A stretch of DNA of 64,000 bases. It comes from JAQVCM01 sp040403095 (GTDB lineage: Bacteria; Bacteroidota; Bacteroidia; Flavobacteriales_D; Crocinitomicaceae). How positions within the stretch are numbered: position 1 is the first letter of the stretch; each line of letters starts with the position of its first letter. Both the position numbers and the translations under genes were made by a program. The stretch is from NCBI GenBank assembly GCA_040403095.1, contig JBBALI010000016.1:1-64000 (forward strand), written 5' to 3'. The notes beneath the pieces are model-generated. The model did not search any database. It was not told the origin of the DNA and was given only the letters and a program-made list of their open reading frames with translations. Positions 24,599 to 33,686 of the stretch are shown piece after piece.

Positions 24599-25498
24599 AT
24601 GACTTGGGAACGCTATATTAAGCATTTTGTTTCGTATTTGAAAATCGAAAAAGGCTTGGCTGAAAATTCTATTTTGGCTTACCAGCGTGATGTTTTCAAT
24701 TTGATGGATTTCGCCATCAAGCAAAGAATTGAAGTTGAAGCGATTCGTGTGGTGCATCTGAAAGCATTTTTGACTTCCATCAACGAATTGGGAATTGGCG
24801 CACGAAGTCAAGCAAGAATGATTTCAGGAATCAAACAATTTTTTCTCTTTTTGATTTTGGAAGATGTCATCAAAAATGACCCTAGCGAATTGCTCGAAAT
24901 GCCGAAAATTGGCAAAAAACTCCCCGAAGTATTGGAAATTGAAGAAATTGACGCTTTGATTGCAGCGATTGATTTGAGCAAAAACGAAGGTCACCGAAAC
25001 CGCGCCATGTTGGAAACGCTTTACAGTTGCGGTTTGCGTGTAAGTGAATTGGTCAATTTGAGATTTTCGGATTTATTTTTTGAAGAAGGATTTATCCGCG
25101 TCATCGGAAAAGGAAACAAAGAAAGATTGGTTCCTGTGAGCCCAAGCGTGGAAAAGGAAATCGGGATTTACAACGATTTTATTCGCCGTCACCAACACAT
25201 TCAGCCAGGAAATGAAAATGTAGTTTTCTTAAATCGCCGCGGAGCGAAATTGACGCGCGTGATGATTTTCACCATCATCAAAAATTTGGCAAACGAAATT
25301 GGATTGCAAAAGAATATCAGTCCGCATACTTTCCGACATTCTTTCGCAACACATTTGCTCGAAGGCGGTGCCAATTTGCGCGCAATTCAAGAAATGCTGG
25401 GACATGAATCAATCACAACCACAGAAATCTACACGCATTTAGACCAAAGATTTATCCGCGAAGCGATCATTTCCTATCATCCGCGAAATATCAAATAG
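24599..25498 (+). CDS. xerD: Tyrosine recombinase XerD
   Basis: Resolves chromosome dimers at dif together with a partner. The 299 residues have the N-terminal SAM-like DNA-binding domain (1-90) and a catalytic domain with the Arg in SCGLRVSEL, HTFRHSFATHLLEGG (H-x-x-R), LGHESITTTEIYTHL with the nucleophilic Tyr, and the XerD-type ending FIREAIISYHP. Its chromosomal context, with no phage genes or att repeats, argues for a housekeeping recombinase rather than an integrase. Confidence 0.93.
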   Translation: MTWERYIKHFVSYLKIEKGLAENSILAYQRDVFNLMDFAIKQRIEVEAIRVVHLKAFLTSINELGIGARSQARMISGIKQFFLFLILEDVIKNDPSELLEMPKIGKKLPEVLEIEEIDALIAAIDLSKNEGHRNRAMLETLYSCGLRVSELVNLRFSDLFFEEGFIRVIGKGNKERLVPVSPSVEKEIGIYNDFIRRHQHIQPGNENVVFLNRRGAKLTRVMIFTIIKNLANEIGLQKNISPHTFRHSFATHLLEGGANLRAIQEMLGHESITTTEIYTHLDQRFIREAIISYHPRNIK

Positions 25499-25745
25499 AA
25501 TTGGGGATTCCTCCATTTTCTTTTCGGTAATTTTCAATCAATTGATTCAAAGAATCCAAATAATCCGATAGATTTTTTTGGTCAATCGTGGGATTTTCTT
25601 CAGTTGGAATAGAGACGGGCATTTCATTTAAAAATTTACATAATTCTGGTTCATTTTTTCGAATCCAAAGTGTTTTCGCCAAAATTTGCTCATTCAAAAT
25701 TTGAATCGGTGTTTTCTCTTGGTAATTTTCGTCGTTGCTTTTCAT
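25491..25745 (-). CDS. Small hypothetical protein
   Basis: An 84-residue, acidic, soluble protein, rich in Asn, Glu and Leu, with no motif I recognise. It overlaps the 3' end of xerD by 8 bases, tail to tail. The start at 25745 is the first ATG; a TTG-initiated longer version to 25769 is less likely. Confidence 0.55.
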   Translation of the reverse strand: MKSNDENYQEKTPIQILNEQILAKTLWIRKNEPELCKFLNEMPVSIPTEENPTIDQKNLSDYLDSLNQLIENYRKENGGIPNSI

Positions 25746-25907
25746 AATCGTGGATTTTAATTTCTTCAAGGTAGTTCGATAAAACAGATTTCTGATTCAA
25801 TTGACAGTATTTCACGCTCAAATTTTGATTTATTGTGAGTAATTCTCATAAACATTGACTTGTTAACTAATTGAGCGATTTTAAAAGCTTTGCTTAAATT
25901 AATACCT

Positions 25908-25915
25908 TAATTTTG
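25908..25915 (+). promoter_or_regulatory. -7 promoter element of the 744-residue anchored protein gene
   Basis: TAATTTTG fits TAnnTTTG, 24 bases before the ATG at 25940. Confidence 0.45.
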
Positions 25916-25939
25916 GGATTATTGATTAAAGTCAAAATT

Positions 25940-28174
25940 ATGTTCAATCGGGTTTTTCTATTTGTAATTGGTATCATCAGCATCGCATGGATTACTTATG
26001 TTGGTTTTGATTTACTGGATCGCTCAGATAAAATTACTCCACAAAATATTTTTGACTCGCGCGACGGTGAAATCTTGATTGTAAACAGAACCAAAGAATT
26101 GGATTTAAAACAATTGGATTTCAATATTCACAGTGAATTCAAAGTTTGGATGGATACTTTATTGGCTGCTCCTTTTCCAAATGAACGCATTTTTGTGTCT
26201 AGAAAAAGACCTTTGATTGTGATTGAGTTGCCAGTGATTTGGGGCGAAACTGTTGCCAATAAATATTTCAAATCCAAAAACATCACGCTTTCGAAAGTAG
26301 ATGAAGATGAATTCACCATTGGCAATGGAACCAAAGTTCGCTTTCAACGCAATTTTTTATTGATCTCAAAATCTGAAATCGAACCAACTGAAGAAGCTTT
26401 GGAATGGCCATTTTGGGACAAAAAAGCAACGGCGAGCATCATTCAATTGAATCAGCCATTATTGTCAACGGATGTTTATTTCAAAACCGATGGAACAGTT
26501 TCTTATCAGACGAAATACAGTAAAAACATCAACAGCAAAAAAGTAGACGACCAAGATATTTTCGCCGAGGTCTTGCCGAATAAATTGAAAAATTACCATT
26601 TCTATGAAAAGAAATTTGCGCTTTCTTCGGAAGTAATTTCAGCAGAAAGTCCACTTTACAAATGGGCAGAATCTGGTTACGTTTCATTTGAATACCAAGG
26701 AAAAAAATGCATTGTTTCAGATTATTTGAGCGGACAAGACCCATTTGTAGTCATCAGTGAAGAAATGTCGAATTCAGATACAATGACAAACGCTTCCACG
26801 CGACAATACCGCAAAATTCAATTGACAAAATTGTTTCCAAGCAATTTGTCGAACGGATTTTACATGATGTATCTCGCGGATAAAATCGTGATTTCTGAAA
26901 GCAAAGAAACGTGTCAAGCGATTGTTGCTGATTACGAATTGGGGAAAACAGTCGCGTTGACAGAAAATATCAAAAATGCGATTTATCAAAAATTGCCGAA
27001 GAAAGTTTCTGAGCGATTTATTTCAGGAAACATTGCTTTTGCGCAAAGTGCTTATCAAAATATTTTGATCAAAACGCAAATCTTCCGTCTGATGGTTGAA
27101 AGTCAGGAAGTCGAAGAAGTTGAAATTCCGAAAGAAATGAGTTGGTCCCAAACGATAGATGGACGCGTGATTCAGTTTTTAGGTCGCGGAAATCAACAAT
27201 ACATTTGGACTTCTGCAGGAAAATTGGTTTCTATCTCAAACAAACAATTGCGTTGGAAAATCAACGTGGAAGGAACATTGATTAGCGATCCACAATTCAT
27301 CGAATGGCAAGGAAATGTTGCCAATGTGATTCTATTTAATACAGATTCTAAAATATATTTAATCAACGAAGCAGGACAAAATATCGCAGGTTTCCCATTT
27401 CAAGTTGAAAACAACGCAACAAACGGCGCTACTTTCTTCAAGTCGAAAAACACTGGAAATTTGGTCGTAATGGATGAACGTGAACAATTGTTGCACATCG
27501 ATTCAAGAGGGAAATTGTTGAATACGCTCAAAATGAACGTTGGAAATGTCAAAAATCCAGTGGATGTTTTCATGCAAAAAGGTAATTTGATTGCAGTTGT
27601 GGCAGGTTCGTCAAAAACGCAAACGGTGAATTTGCAAAAACACAAAATTGTAAAAACACACGAATCAATGCCACAAGACAGAATTTCTGTTAGTTCTGAA
27701 AATGGTCCAAATTATTTCGCCGTCCAAAATGGGTCTTTGAAAAAAATGGATTACACTGGAAAGGAAACTGTTTTGGCGAATTACCCAAATGCGAAGCAAT
27801 TCAAATTAATTGAAGGCAAGAATTTTAGTTACATTTCATTTATCAGTTACAATAAAATCCATGTGTTGAATCAACAAGGTGTGAAATTATTTCAGTTCGA
27901 TATTCCATTCAAAGAATTGGCTTCTTACGATGTTATCACGCTTCAAAATGGAAAAACTTTTGTTGCAATGATCGACGCAATCGAGAATAATTTATACGTG
28001 CTAGATCGCTCTGGAAGAAACTACACTGCGAAACCATTGGAAGGAAAAGAACAAGTAATTCTCTCTGAAAAAGGAAATAGTAATTTGGTCGTTACGACTT
28101 CAGGAAACGGTTTCATTGTTCAGTATTTCGATGTTTTGAAGCAAGGAAGTTCAGCAAGCGGGCAGGAGGAATAG
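25940..28174 (+). CDS. Large membrane-anchored protein with propeller-like C-terminal half
   Basis: A 744-residue protein of unknown function. One N-terminal membrane segment (about 5-25) is followed by a large extracytoplasmic part. The first roughly 390 residues have no recognisable domain. The rest shows repeating units of the PQQ/WD-like beta-propeller kind (for example YIWTSAGKLVSISNKQLRW, IYLINEAGQNIAGFPF, LLHIDSRGKLL, LYVLDRSGRN), each with an aromatic, a turn and a GK or GR. Start 25940 opens the membrane segment. It stands alone, with its own promoter-like element and repeats downstream. Confidence 0.7.
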   Translation: MFNRVFLFVIGIISIAWITYVGFDLLDRSDKITPQNIFDSRDGEILIVNRTKELDLKQLDFNIHSEFKVWMDTLLAAPFPNERIFVSRKRPLIVIELPVIWGETVANKYFKSKNITLSKVDEDEFTIGNGTKVRFQRNFLLISKSEIEPTEEALEWPFWDKKATASIIQLNQPLLSTDVYFKTDGTVSYQTKYSKNINSKKVDDQDIFAEVLPNKLKNYHFYEKKFALSSEVISAESPLYKWAESGYVSFEYQGKKCIVSDYLSGQDPFVVISEEMSNSDTMTNASTRQYRKIQLTKLFPSNLSNGFYMMYLADKIVISESKETCQAIVADYELGKTVALTENIKNAIYQKLPKKVSERFISGNIAFAQSAYQNILIKTQIFRLMVESQEVEEVEIPKEMSWSQTIDGRVIQFLGRGNQQYIWTSAGKLVSISNKQLRWKINVEGTLISDPQFIEWQGNVANVILFNTDSKIYLINEAGQNIAGFPFQVENNATNGATFFKSKNTGNLVVMDEREQLLHIDSRGKLLNTLKMNVGNVKNPVDVFMQKGNLIAVVAGSSKTQTVNLQKHKIVKTHESMPQDRISVSSENGPNYFAVQNGSLKKMDYTGKETVLANYPNAKQFKLIEGKNFSYISFISYNKIHVLNQQGVKLFQFDIPFKELASYDVITLQNGKTFVAMIDAIENNLYVLDRSGRNYTAKPLEGKEQVILSEKGNSNLVVTTSGNGFIVQYFDVLKQGSSASGQEE

Positions 28175-28189
28175 ATTTTTTTTGAGACA

Positions 28190-28250
28190 ATAGACTTTTA
28201 AGATATTATGATATTAAGAAATTAAGATTTTAAGAAGTTAGGATTTTTGA
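28190..28250. repeat. AT-rich intergenic repeat (ttaagatatt type)
   Basis: Tandem variants of TTAAGATATTATGATATTAAG followed by AAGATTTTAAGAAGTTAGG. The wording is close to the first part of the repeat at 15543-15590. Confidence 0.5.
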
Positions 28251-28255
28251 GAGGA

Positions 28256-28430
28256 TTACACTGAGCTTGTCGAAGTTAACTCTTCACTTTTAACTCTTAC
28301 ACTCTTCACCCTTTTACACTGAGCCTGTCGAAGTGCACTTTTAACTCGTTTACACTCAGCTTGTCGAAGTGAACTCTTCACTTTTAACTCTTACACTTTT
28401 CACTCTTTTACACTGAGCCTGTCGAAGTGA
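28256..28430. repeat. Array of four CACTGAGC(C/T)TGTCGAAGTG repeats
   Basis: Copies begin at 28256, 28314, 28350 and 28408, each TTACACT(G/C)AGC(C/T)TGTCGAAGT. The spacers repeat the words AACTCTTCACTTTTAACTCTTACAC. Periods are 58, 36 and 58 bases, so this is a 58-base tandem unit with a shortened middle copy. The core, on the other strand CTTCGACAGGCTCAGTG, resembles a dispersed repeat I recall from intergenic regions of various bacteria. The last copy overlaps the 3' end of aroA. Confidence 0.85.
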
Positions 28431-29664
28431 AATCTGCCCAAAAATCCAAATAACTTTTCCCAACCGATTCAGCTTCATCAATTTCAATTTCCGATTCTGC
28501 AAACATCCCAGCAATCGCCAAACACATTGCTATTCGATGATCATTGTGCGAATTCACTTTGCCTCCTTCAAGTGAATTTTTTCCGTAAATGTGCATTATA
28601 TCATCTTGTTCATTCAACACAATATTGACACCCAATTTCTCAAATTCTGATTTTAAAACTACTCCGCGATCGCTTTCTTTGTGTTTCAATCTTGAGATTC
28701 CTTTGATATCTGTTCGTCCATCGCAAAGTGCAGCAAATGTTGTCAATGCAGGAAATAAATCTGGACAATGTGTGGCATCAAATTGAAAAGATTTGCGTTC
28801 GTTTCCTTCGACAGAAATTTGATTTTCGTCAAAAACAATGGTGCAATTTGCCGTTTCAAAAGCTTTTAAAATGGCTTTGTCAGCTTGTAAACTTGTCAAC
28901 GAAAGTCCTGAAACTTGGATTTCTTGACCCAGCGCTGAAGCAACCAACCAATAACTTGCTGCGCTCCAATCACCCTCAATTTCATAACTTGTTGGCAAGT
29001 ATTTTTGTTTTCCAGCAATGACAAATTGTTCAAAATTTTGATGTTGAATTTCGATTCCAAATTGAGTCAAGGTGTTGAGCGTCATTTGAACGTATGGAAT
29101 GCTTTTAAGATTTTCAACGCTTAAACGGCTTTCAGTCTCCAACAGCGGAAGCGCCATCAACAAACCTGATAAATACTGCGAACTTAAACTTCCATCTAGA
29201 GAAATTTCACTTCCGTGCATTGGTCCTTTGATTTCAATTGGAATATAGCCTTTTTGCGATTTTACTTTCGCACCAAATTGAGGTAAAATTTCTTCAAAAA
29301 AATGCATCGGTCTTTTGGAGAGTGAACCACTTCCGGTGATTTCAAAACTGCCAGCATGCGCTGCGCAAACATTGGCAATCAAGCGAAATCCCAAACCACT
29401 TTCGTGCATATCGATTTTTGCAACAGTTGGAAATTCTTGAATTCCTGTGATTTCAGTTATCTTTGATTCGAGATTTATAACCTGCGCGCCCAATTTTTGA
29501 ACCGCTTGAAGCATGGCAACTTCGTCATTGCTGTTTCCAATGTTGGATAAAATGCTTGTTCCTTTGCAAAGCGCCGCGCTTAAAATGGCACGTTGTGTAT
29601 CGCTTTTAGAACTTGGAATGTGAATTATTCCAGCGTATTTTCCAGGTGAAACAGTCTTTTTCAT
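28408..29664 (-). CDS. aroA: 3-phosphoshikimate 1-carboxyvinyltransferase (EPSP synthase)
   Basis: Joins PEP to shikimate-3-phosphate. The 418-residue protein shows the PEP-binding GSGSLSKRPM, the EGDWSAASYW segment, DIKGISRLKHKESDR and the late HNDHRIAMCLAIAG, so the active site looks intact. The final residues after SYLDFWADF are TSTGSV, encoded by the last copy of the intergenic repeat at 28408-28430. The natural tail has therefore probably been replaced. The start overlaps the upstream DAHP synthase gene by 4 bases (ATGA), so the two are coupled. Confidence 0.95.
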   Translation of the reverse strand: MKKTVSPGKYAGIIHIPSSKSDTQRAILSAALCKGTSILSNIGNSNDEVAMLQAVQKLGAQVINLESKITEITGIQEFPTVAKIDMHESGLGFRLIANVCAAHAGSFEITGSGSLSKRPMHFFEEILPQFGAKVKSQKGYIPIEIKGPMHGSEISLDGSLSSQYLSGLLMALPLLETESRLSVENLKSIPYVQMTLNTLTQFGIEIQHQNFEQFVIAGKQKYLPTSYEIEGDWSAASYWLVASALGQEIQVSGLSLTSLQADKAILKAFETANCTIVFDENQISVEGNERKSFQFDATHCPDLFPALTTFAALCDGRTDIKGISRLKHKESDRGVVLKSEFEKLGVNIVLNEQDDIMHIYGKNSLEGGKVNSHNDHRIAMCLAIAGMFAESEIEIDEAESVGKSYLDFWADFTSTGSV

Positions 29665-30737
29665 TTCAATAAATCTGGATTCATCACACGCGTTTGGTGA
29701 CGAATCGATTCTTGGTGAATATCGTCCATGATGCTGCGAACAAACTTCGGCGTCAAATACATTTCCTCCACTTTTTCAAGTCGGGCGGCTATGATTTTTT
29801 TCCAATGATTTTCTTGTAAAATCGTAATGTTATTTTGACGTTTGAAAATTCCTAATTCTTCGCTCACTTTCATTCTTGCAGAAAGAATTTCGAATAAACG
29901 GTCGTCCAAATCGCCAATTTTAGTCCTAAAATCTTCCATTTCCGACCACAAAGAATCTCCAATTTGATTGGAACGAAGTATCAGCTTGTCAATCAAATTT
30001 TTCAGAACCGCTGGAGTGATTTGTTGCGCAGCGTCAGACCAAGCTTCATCTGGATTTGGATGTGTTTCAATCATCAATCCATCAAAATTTAAATCCATTG
30101 CTTTTTGAGAAATTTCATGCAACAAATCTCTGCGTCCTGAAATGTGACTCGGGTCGCAAATCAATGGAATGTGTGGCATGTTTTCTTTCAGTCCAATTGG
30201 CAATTCCCAATTGGGAACATTGCGGTATTTAGGATGTTTGTAAACTGAAAAACCACGGTGAATTGCCGCCAAATCAGTCAATCCAACTTTCTGAAACCTT
30301 TCAAAAGCGCCCATCCACAAACTCAAATCAGGATTGACAGGATTTTTGATCATCACTGGCGTGTTCGTTCCTTTCAAAGCGTCAGCCAAATCTTGAATTG
30401 CAAATGGATTTACAGTTGTTCGAGCTCCAATCCAAAGCACATCAACGCCGGCTTTCAAAGCACTTTCCACATGTTTCGGCGTAGCTACTTCAGTCGTTGT
30501 TGGAAGATTAGTTTGCTTTCCCGCTTCAACCAACCATGGTAGACCAATTTCACCAACACCTTCAAATGAATCTGGTCGCGTTCTAGGTTTCCAAATTCCA
30601 GCACGTAAAAGTTGTGCGTTTCCATTGGTTGCAATTTCTTTGCAAACGGAAACAAGTTGTTCTTCAGTTTCTGCGCTGCATGGACCGGTAATTAAGAATG
30701 GTCGTTCAGTATCTTGAATGAGTTTTTGAAGATTCAT
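29661..30737 (-). CDS. Bifunctional 3-deoxy-7-phosphoheptulonate synthase/chorismate mutase
   Basis: Combines the first step of the shikimate pathway with the chorismate branch toward Phe/Tyr. The 358-residue protein has an N-terminal type I-beta (KDO8P synthase-like) DAHP synthase domain (about 1-260: GPCSAET, KPRTRPDSFEGVG, CDPSHISGRR). An AroQ-class chorismate mutase follows (about 265-358: DLDDRLFEILSARMKVSEELG, EEMYLTPKFVRSIMDDIHQESI). This domain order is typical of Bacteroidota. The mutase domain may provide feedback inhibition (known of such fusions). Start 30737 is chosen over 30761 by family alignment. Confidence 0.93.
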   Translation of the reverse strand: MNLQKLIQDTERPFLITGPCSAETEEQLVSVCKEIATNGNAQLLRAGIWKPRTRPDSFEGVGEIGLPWLVEAGKQTNLPTTTEVATPKHVESALKAGVDVLWIGARTTVNPFAIQDLADALKGTNTPVMIKNPVNPDLSLWMGAFERFQKVGLTDLAAIHRGFSVYKHPKYRNVPNWELPIGLKENMPHIPLICDPSHISGRRDLLHEISQKAMDLNFDGLMIETHPNPDEAWSDAAQQITPAVLKNLIDKLILRSNQIGDSLWSEMEDFRTKIGDLDDRLFEILSARMKVSEELGIFKRQNNITILQENHWKKIIAARLEKVEEMYLTPKFVRSIMDDIHQESIRHQTRVMNPDLLK

Positions 30738-30738
30738 T

Positions 30739-31416
30739 TTATTGCGCTTTGGATTTAACATTCATCACAAAATCTTTCAAGTAGAAAGGCTCAAAGTAAG
30801 CAACATCTTCAAAAGCTTTTTGTTCGAATTTTTGATACGCCAACTGCACTTGACCTTTGGCGCTTGAAAGTATTTCGGTGGCGAAGATAATTTCTCTTCC
30901 TTTCCACAATTCTATTAGTTTTTCGGCACCATCTCCACAAGCAACGAATGGTTCAAATTCAGCGTATGAATTTTCATCCAAAACATCAGCGGATATGGGT
31001 TTAATAATTTCACCTTTCGAATTGTAAACAGCTGCAAAAACTTCCATTCTTCTCGCATCAATCATAGGAATGATGTTTTGACTTGGATATTTTTCAATCA
31101 CAATTTGTTGAATCGAAACCAAGGCATCGACTGCGATTAATGGAATTGAAAGTGCGTAGCAAAAACCTTTTGCAGTTGAAACACCAATTCTTAATCCTGT
31201 GTAAGAGCCAGGTCCAGAAGCAATCGAAACGGCAGAAAGTTGATTGGCAGTAATTCCTTCGGATTTTAGAATTTCTTCAATTAATAAAGTGAGATTTTCA
31301 CCGTGAGAAAAACCTGCTTCTTGAATTTCTTTCATTTGCTTGATTTGTCCATTAAAAGACAGCGCAACTGAACAAACTTTCGTTGCAGTTTCTAAATGTA
31401 AAATGTATGTATTCAT
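30739..31416 (-). CDS. tsaB: tRNA threonylcarbamoyladenosine biosynthesis protein TsaB
   Basis: A scaffold partner of TsaD and TsaE in making t6A37 of ANN-decoding tRNAs. The 225-residue protein starts MNTYILHLETATKVCSVAL and contains the family's SIASGPGSYTGLRIGVSTAKG and IDARRMEVFAAVY. It is an ASKHA-fold protein without a complete active site, as expected. The ATG overlaps the upstream regulator stop by one base (TAATG), and it is followed after 1 base by the DAHP synthase gene. Confidence 0.95.
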   Translation of the reverse strand: MNTYILHLETATKVCSVALSFNGQIKQMKEIQEAGFSHGENLTLLIEEILKSEGITANQLSAVSIASGPGSYTGLRIGVSTAKGFCYALSIPLIAVDALVSIQQIVIEKYPSQNIIPMIDARRMEVFAAVYNSKGEIIKPISADVLDENSYAEFEPFVACGDGAEKLIELWKGREIIFATEILSSAKGQVQLAYQKFEQKAFEDVAYFEPFYLKDFVMNVKSKAQ

Positions 31417-32105
31417 TAATCAGCTAACTCCAATTTAAATCCAATGCCGTGAATATTGGCGATGCTCACTTTTGAATCTTCTTTCAGGTATTTTCTCAGT
31501 TTCGTGATGAAAACGTCTAAACTTCTTCCCACAAAATAATCATCTTGACCCCAAACAGCATTGAGAACGATTTCCCTTGCAACCACTTGATTTTTGAATT
31601 TGCACAAGATTTTCAAAATTTGCGCTTCTTTTTTGGTCAATGTTTTTTCGAAATCAGCATGAATCAATTTGTAATTTTCGGTGTCAAACTGATAACTTCC
31701 CAATGGAATAACCACTTCTTCTGGTTCAGTGACTAAAATGTTAATCCTTTTCAGCAAAGCTTTGATTCGCACTTGAAGTTCTTCAAAACTAAATGGTTTC
31801 GTCAAATAATCATCTCCTCCAGCATCAAATCCAGCAATTTTATCTTCTGTCATAGACTTTGCAGTCAAGAAAATAATTGGCGTTTCTTTGTCAATTTTTC
31901 TGATATCAGCAGCCAAAGTGAAACCGTCTTTTTTCGGCATCATCACATCAAGAATACACAAGTGGTATTTTTCGTCATTGAAACGCTGATAAGCATCCAT
32001 TCCATTGGTACAAAGTGTTACATGATAACCTTCTGAACGCAATTGGTCTGCGATTACAAAACCTAAACTAGTATCGTCTTCTGCTAATAAAATTTTCGCT
32101 TTCAT
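31416..32105 (-). CDS. OmpR/PhoB-type response regulator
   Basis: A 229-residue two-component regulator. The receiver domain has D10-D11, phospho-acceptor D53 (CILDVMMPKKDG), T81 and K103 (LTKPFSF). The C-terminal winged helix (about 130-229) shows EKTLTKKEAQILKILCKF and GRSLDVFITKLRKYL. It resembles RprY-like regulators of Bacteroidota. No histidine kinase gene is adjacent, so it is an orphan here. It leads the tsaB-DAHP synthase-aroA unit. Start 32105 is set by the receiver N-terminus (MKAKILLAEDD). Confidence 0.93.
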   Translation of the reverse strand: MKAKILLAEDDTSLGFVIADQLRSEGYHVTLCTNGMDAYQRFNDEKYHLCILDVMMPKKDGFTLAADIRKIDKETPIIFLTAKSMTEDKIAGFDAGGDDYLTKPFSFEELQVRIKALLKRINILVTEPEEVVIPLGSYQFDTENYKLIHADFEKTLTKKEAQILKILCKFKNQVVAREIVLNAVWGQDDYFVGRSLDVFITKLRKYLKEDSKVSIANIHGIGFKLELAD

Positions 32106-32278
32106 GCTCTGAGTAAATTTTCCGAAATTTAAGGAATTAAAGTTTAAAGTATCATTTGTTAACCAATTATTAGCAATAATTATCACAAATTGCATTTTTG
32201 ATTGATTTACGGCGCAATTTGACCTATTTTAACAAAGAATGATGTCAAAAAATGAATCAACATTTGTAAACGAATCAT

Positions 32279-32286
32279 TACCTTTG
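32279..32286 (+). promoter_or_regulatory. -7 promoter element of purB
   Basis: TACCTTTG, a perfect TAnnTTTG, lies 16 bases before the purB ATG. Confidence 0.7.
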
Positions 32287-32302
32287 CACTTTAATATACG
32301 TT

Positions 32303-33658
32303 ATGGAATTAAATGCGTTGACCGCAATTTCCCCTGTTGACGGAAGATACAGAGGAAAAACCAATGAATTGGCACCTTATTTTTCTGAATTTGGATTGAT
32401 CAAATACCGCGTGAGAGTGGAAGTAGAATATTTGATTTCGCTGGTAGAATCCAATGTTGAACCTTTGAAAGATTTTCCAAGAGAAAAGTTTGATTCCTTG
32501 CGCAATTGCTATTTGAATTTTACGGAAAACGACGCACTTTGGATTAAGAATTCAGAAAAAATAACCAATCACGATGTGAAGGCGGTAGAATATTTCTTGA
32601 AAGAGCAAATGATTGCACTTGGATTGGAGAAATATTTAGAATTTGTGCATTTCGGTTTGACTTCCCAAGACATCAATAATACAAGTATTCCACTTTCTTT
32701 GAAAGAAGCGTTGGAAAATGAATATTATCCGATGTTACAGCAAGTCATTACTAAATTAAATGAGTTGAAATCCACTTGGAAAGACATTCCAATGTTGGCT
32801 AAAACACATGGTCAGCCAGCTTCTCCAACGCGTTTAGGAAAAGAAATTCAAGTTTTTTCTGAGCGTTTAGAAAAACAATTCACGCAAGCTTTGGCAGTTC
32901 CTTTTTCTGCAAAATTTGGCGGCGCAACAGGAAATATGAATGCGCATTTTGTCGCTTTTCCAGCGCATAATTGGGTCGATTTTGCCAATCATTTTGTAAA
33001 TGATATACTGAAATTAGACAGGTCGCAAACGACAACACAAATTGAGCACTACGATAATTTAGCAGCACTTTTTGATGCTTTGAAGAGAATCAATACCATC
33101 ATTTTGGATTTGAACCGCGACATGTGGTTGTATGTTTCCATGGATTATTTCAAGCAAAAATTGAAAGAAGGTGAAGTTGGCTCTTCAGCCATGCCCCACA
33201 AAGTGAATCCAATTGATTTTGAAAATTCAGAGGGAAACATTGGAATTGCAAACGCTTTGTTGGAACATTTATCTGCAAAATTGCCAGTCTCAAGGTTACA
33301 AAGAGATTTAACAGATTCAACGGTTTTGAGAATGATTGGAGTACCATTAGCGCATGCGTTAATTGCTTTCAAATCTACGCTCAATGGATTGGAAAAATTA
33401 TTGTTGAACGAAGCTGCTTTTGCCAAGGATTTGGAAGCAAATTGGGCGGTAGTTGCTGAAGCGATTCAAACGATTTTACGCCGTGAAGGTTATCCAAAAC
33501 CATACGAAGCTTTGAAAGGTTTGACACGTAAAAATGAAGCTGTTACGCAAGCGACTGTGCATGATTTCATTGATACCTTGGAAATCACTGAAACCGTTAG
33601 AACTGAATTGAAACAAATTACACCTCAAAACTATACGGGAGTTCAGTTGGTGAAATAG
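32303..33658 (+). CDS. purB: Adenylosuccinate lyase
   Basis: Acts twice in purine synthesis (SAICAR to AICAR, adenylosuccinate to AMP). The 451-residue protein has the N-terminal AISPVDGRYRGKT of the E. coli-like long form, the HFGLTSQDINNT and TKTHGQPASPTRLGKE-like segments, and the fumarase/aspartase superfamily signature GSSAMPHKVNP. Length fits the 456-residue PurB type. Monocistronic, divergent from the regulator gene. Confidence 0.97.
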   Translation: MELNALTAISPVDGRYRGKTNELAPYFSEFGLIKYRVRVEVEYLISLVESNVEPLKDFPREKFDSLRNCYLNFTENDALWIKNSEKITNHDVKAVEYFLKEQMIALGLEKYLEFVHFGLTSQDINNTSIPLSLKEALENEYYPMLQQVITKLNELKSTWKDIPMLAKTHGQPASPTRLGKEIQVFSERLEKQFTQALAVPFSAKFGGATGNMNAHFVAFPAHNWVDFANHFVNDILKLDRSQTTTQIEHYDNLAALFDALKRINTIILDLNRDMWLYVSMDYFKQKLKEGEVGSSAMPHKVNPIDFENSEGNIGIANALLEHLSAKLPVSRLQRDLTDSTVLRMIGVPLAHALIAFKSTLNGLEKLLLNEAAFAKDLEANWAVVAEAIQTILRREGYPKPYEALKGLTRKNEAVTQATVHDFIDTLEITETVRTELKQITPQNYTGVQLVK

Positions 33659-33686
33659 AATCTTTTCTTTACTTTTAAATAAAAGA

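Noticed and set aside
24599..25498. Phage or island integrase
   Set aside because: The sequence has the XerD-type ending, lies next to aroQ as in other Bacteroidota, and no att repeats, tRNA or phage genes are near.
28256..28430. CRISPR array
   Set aside because: Spacers are themselves repeated, periods are uneven, and the last copy is inside a gene.
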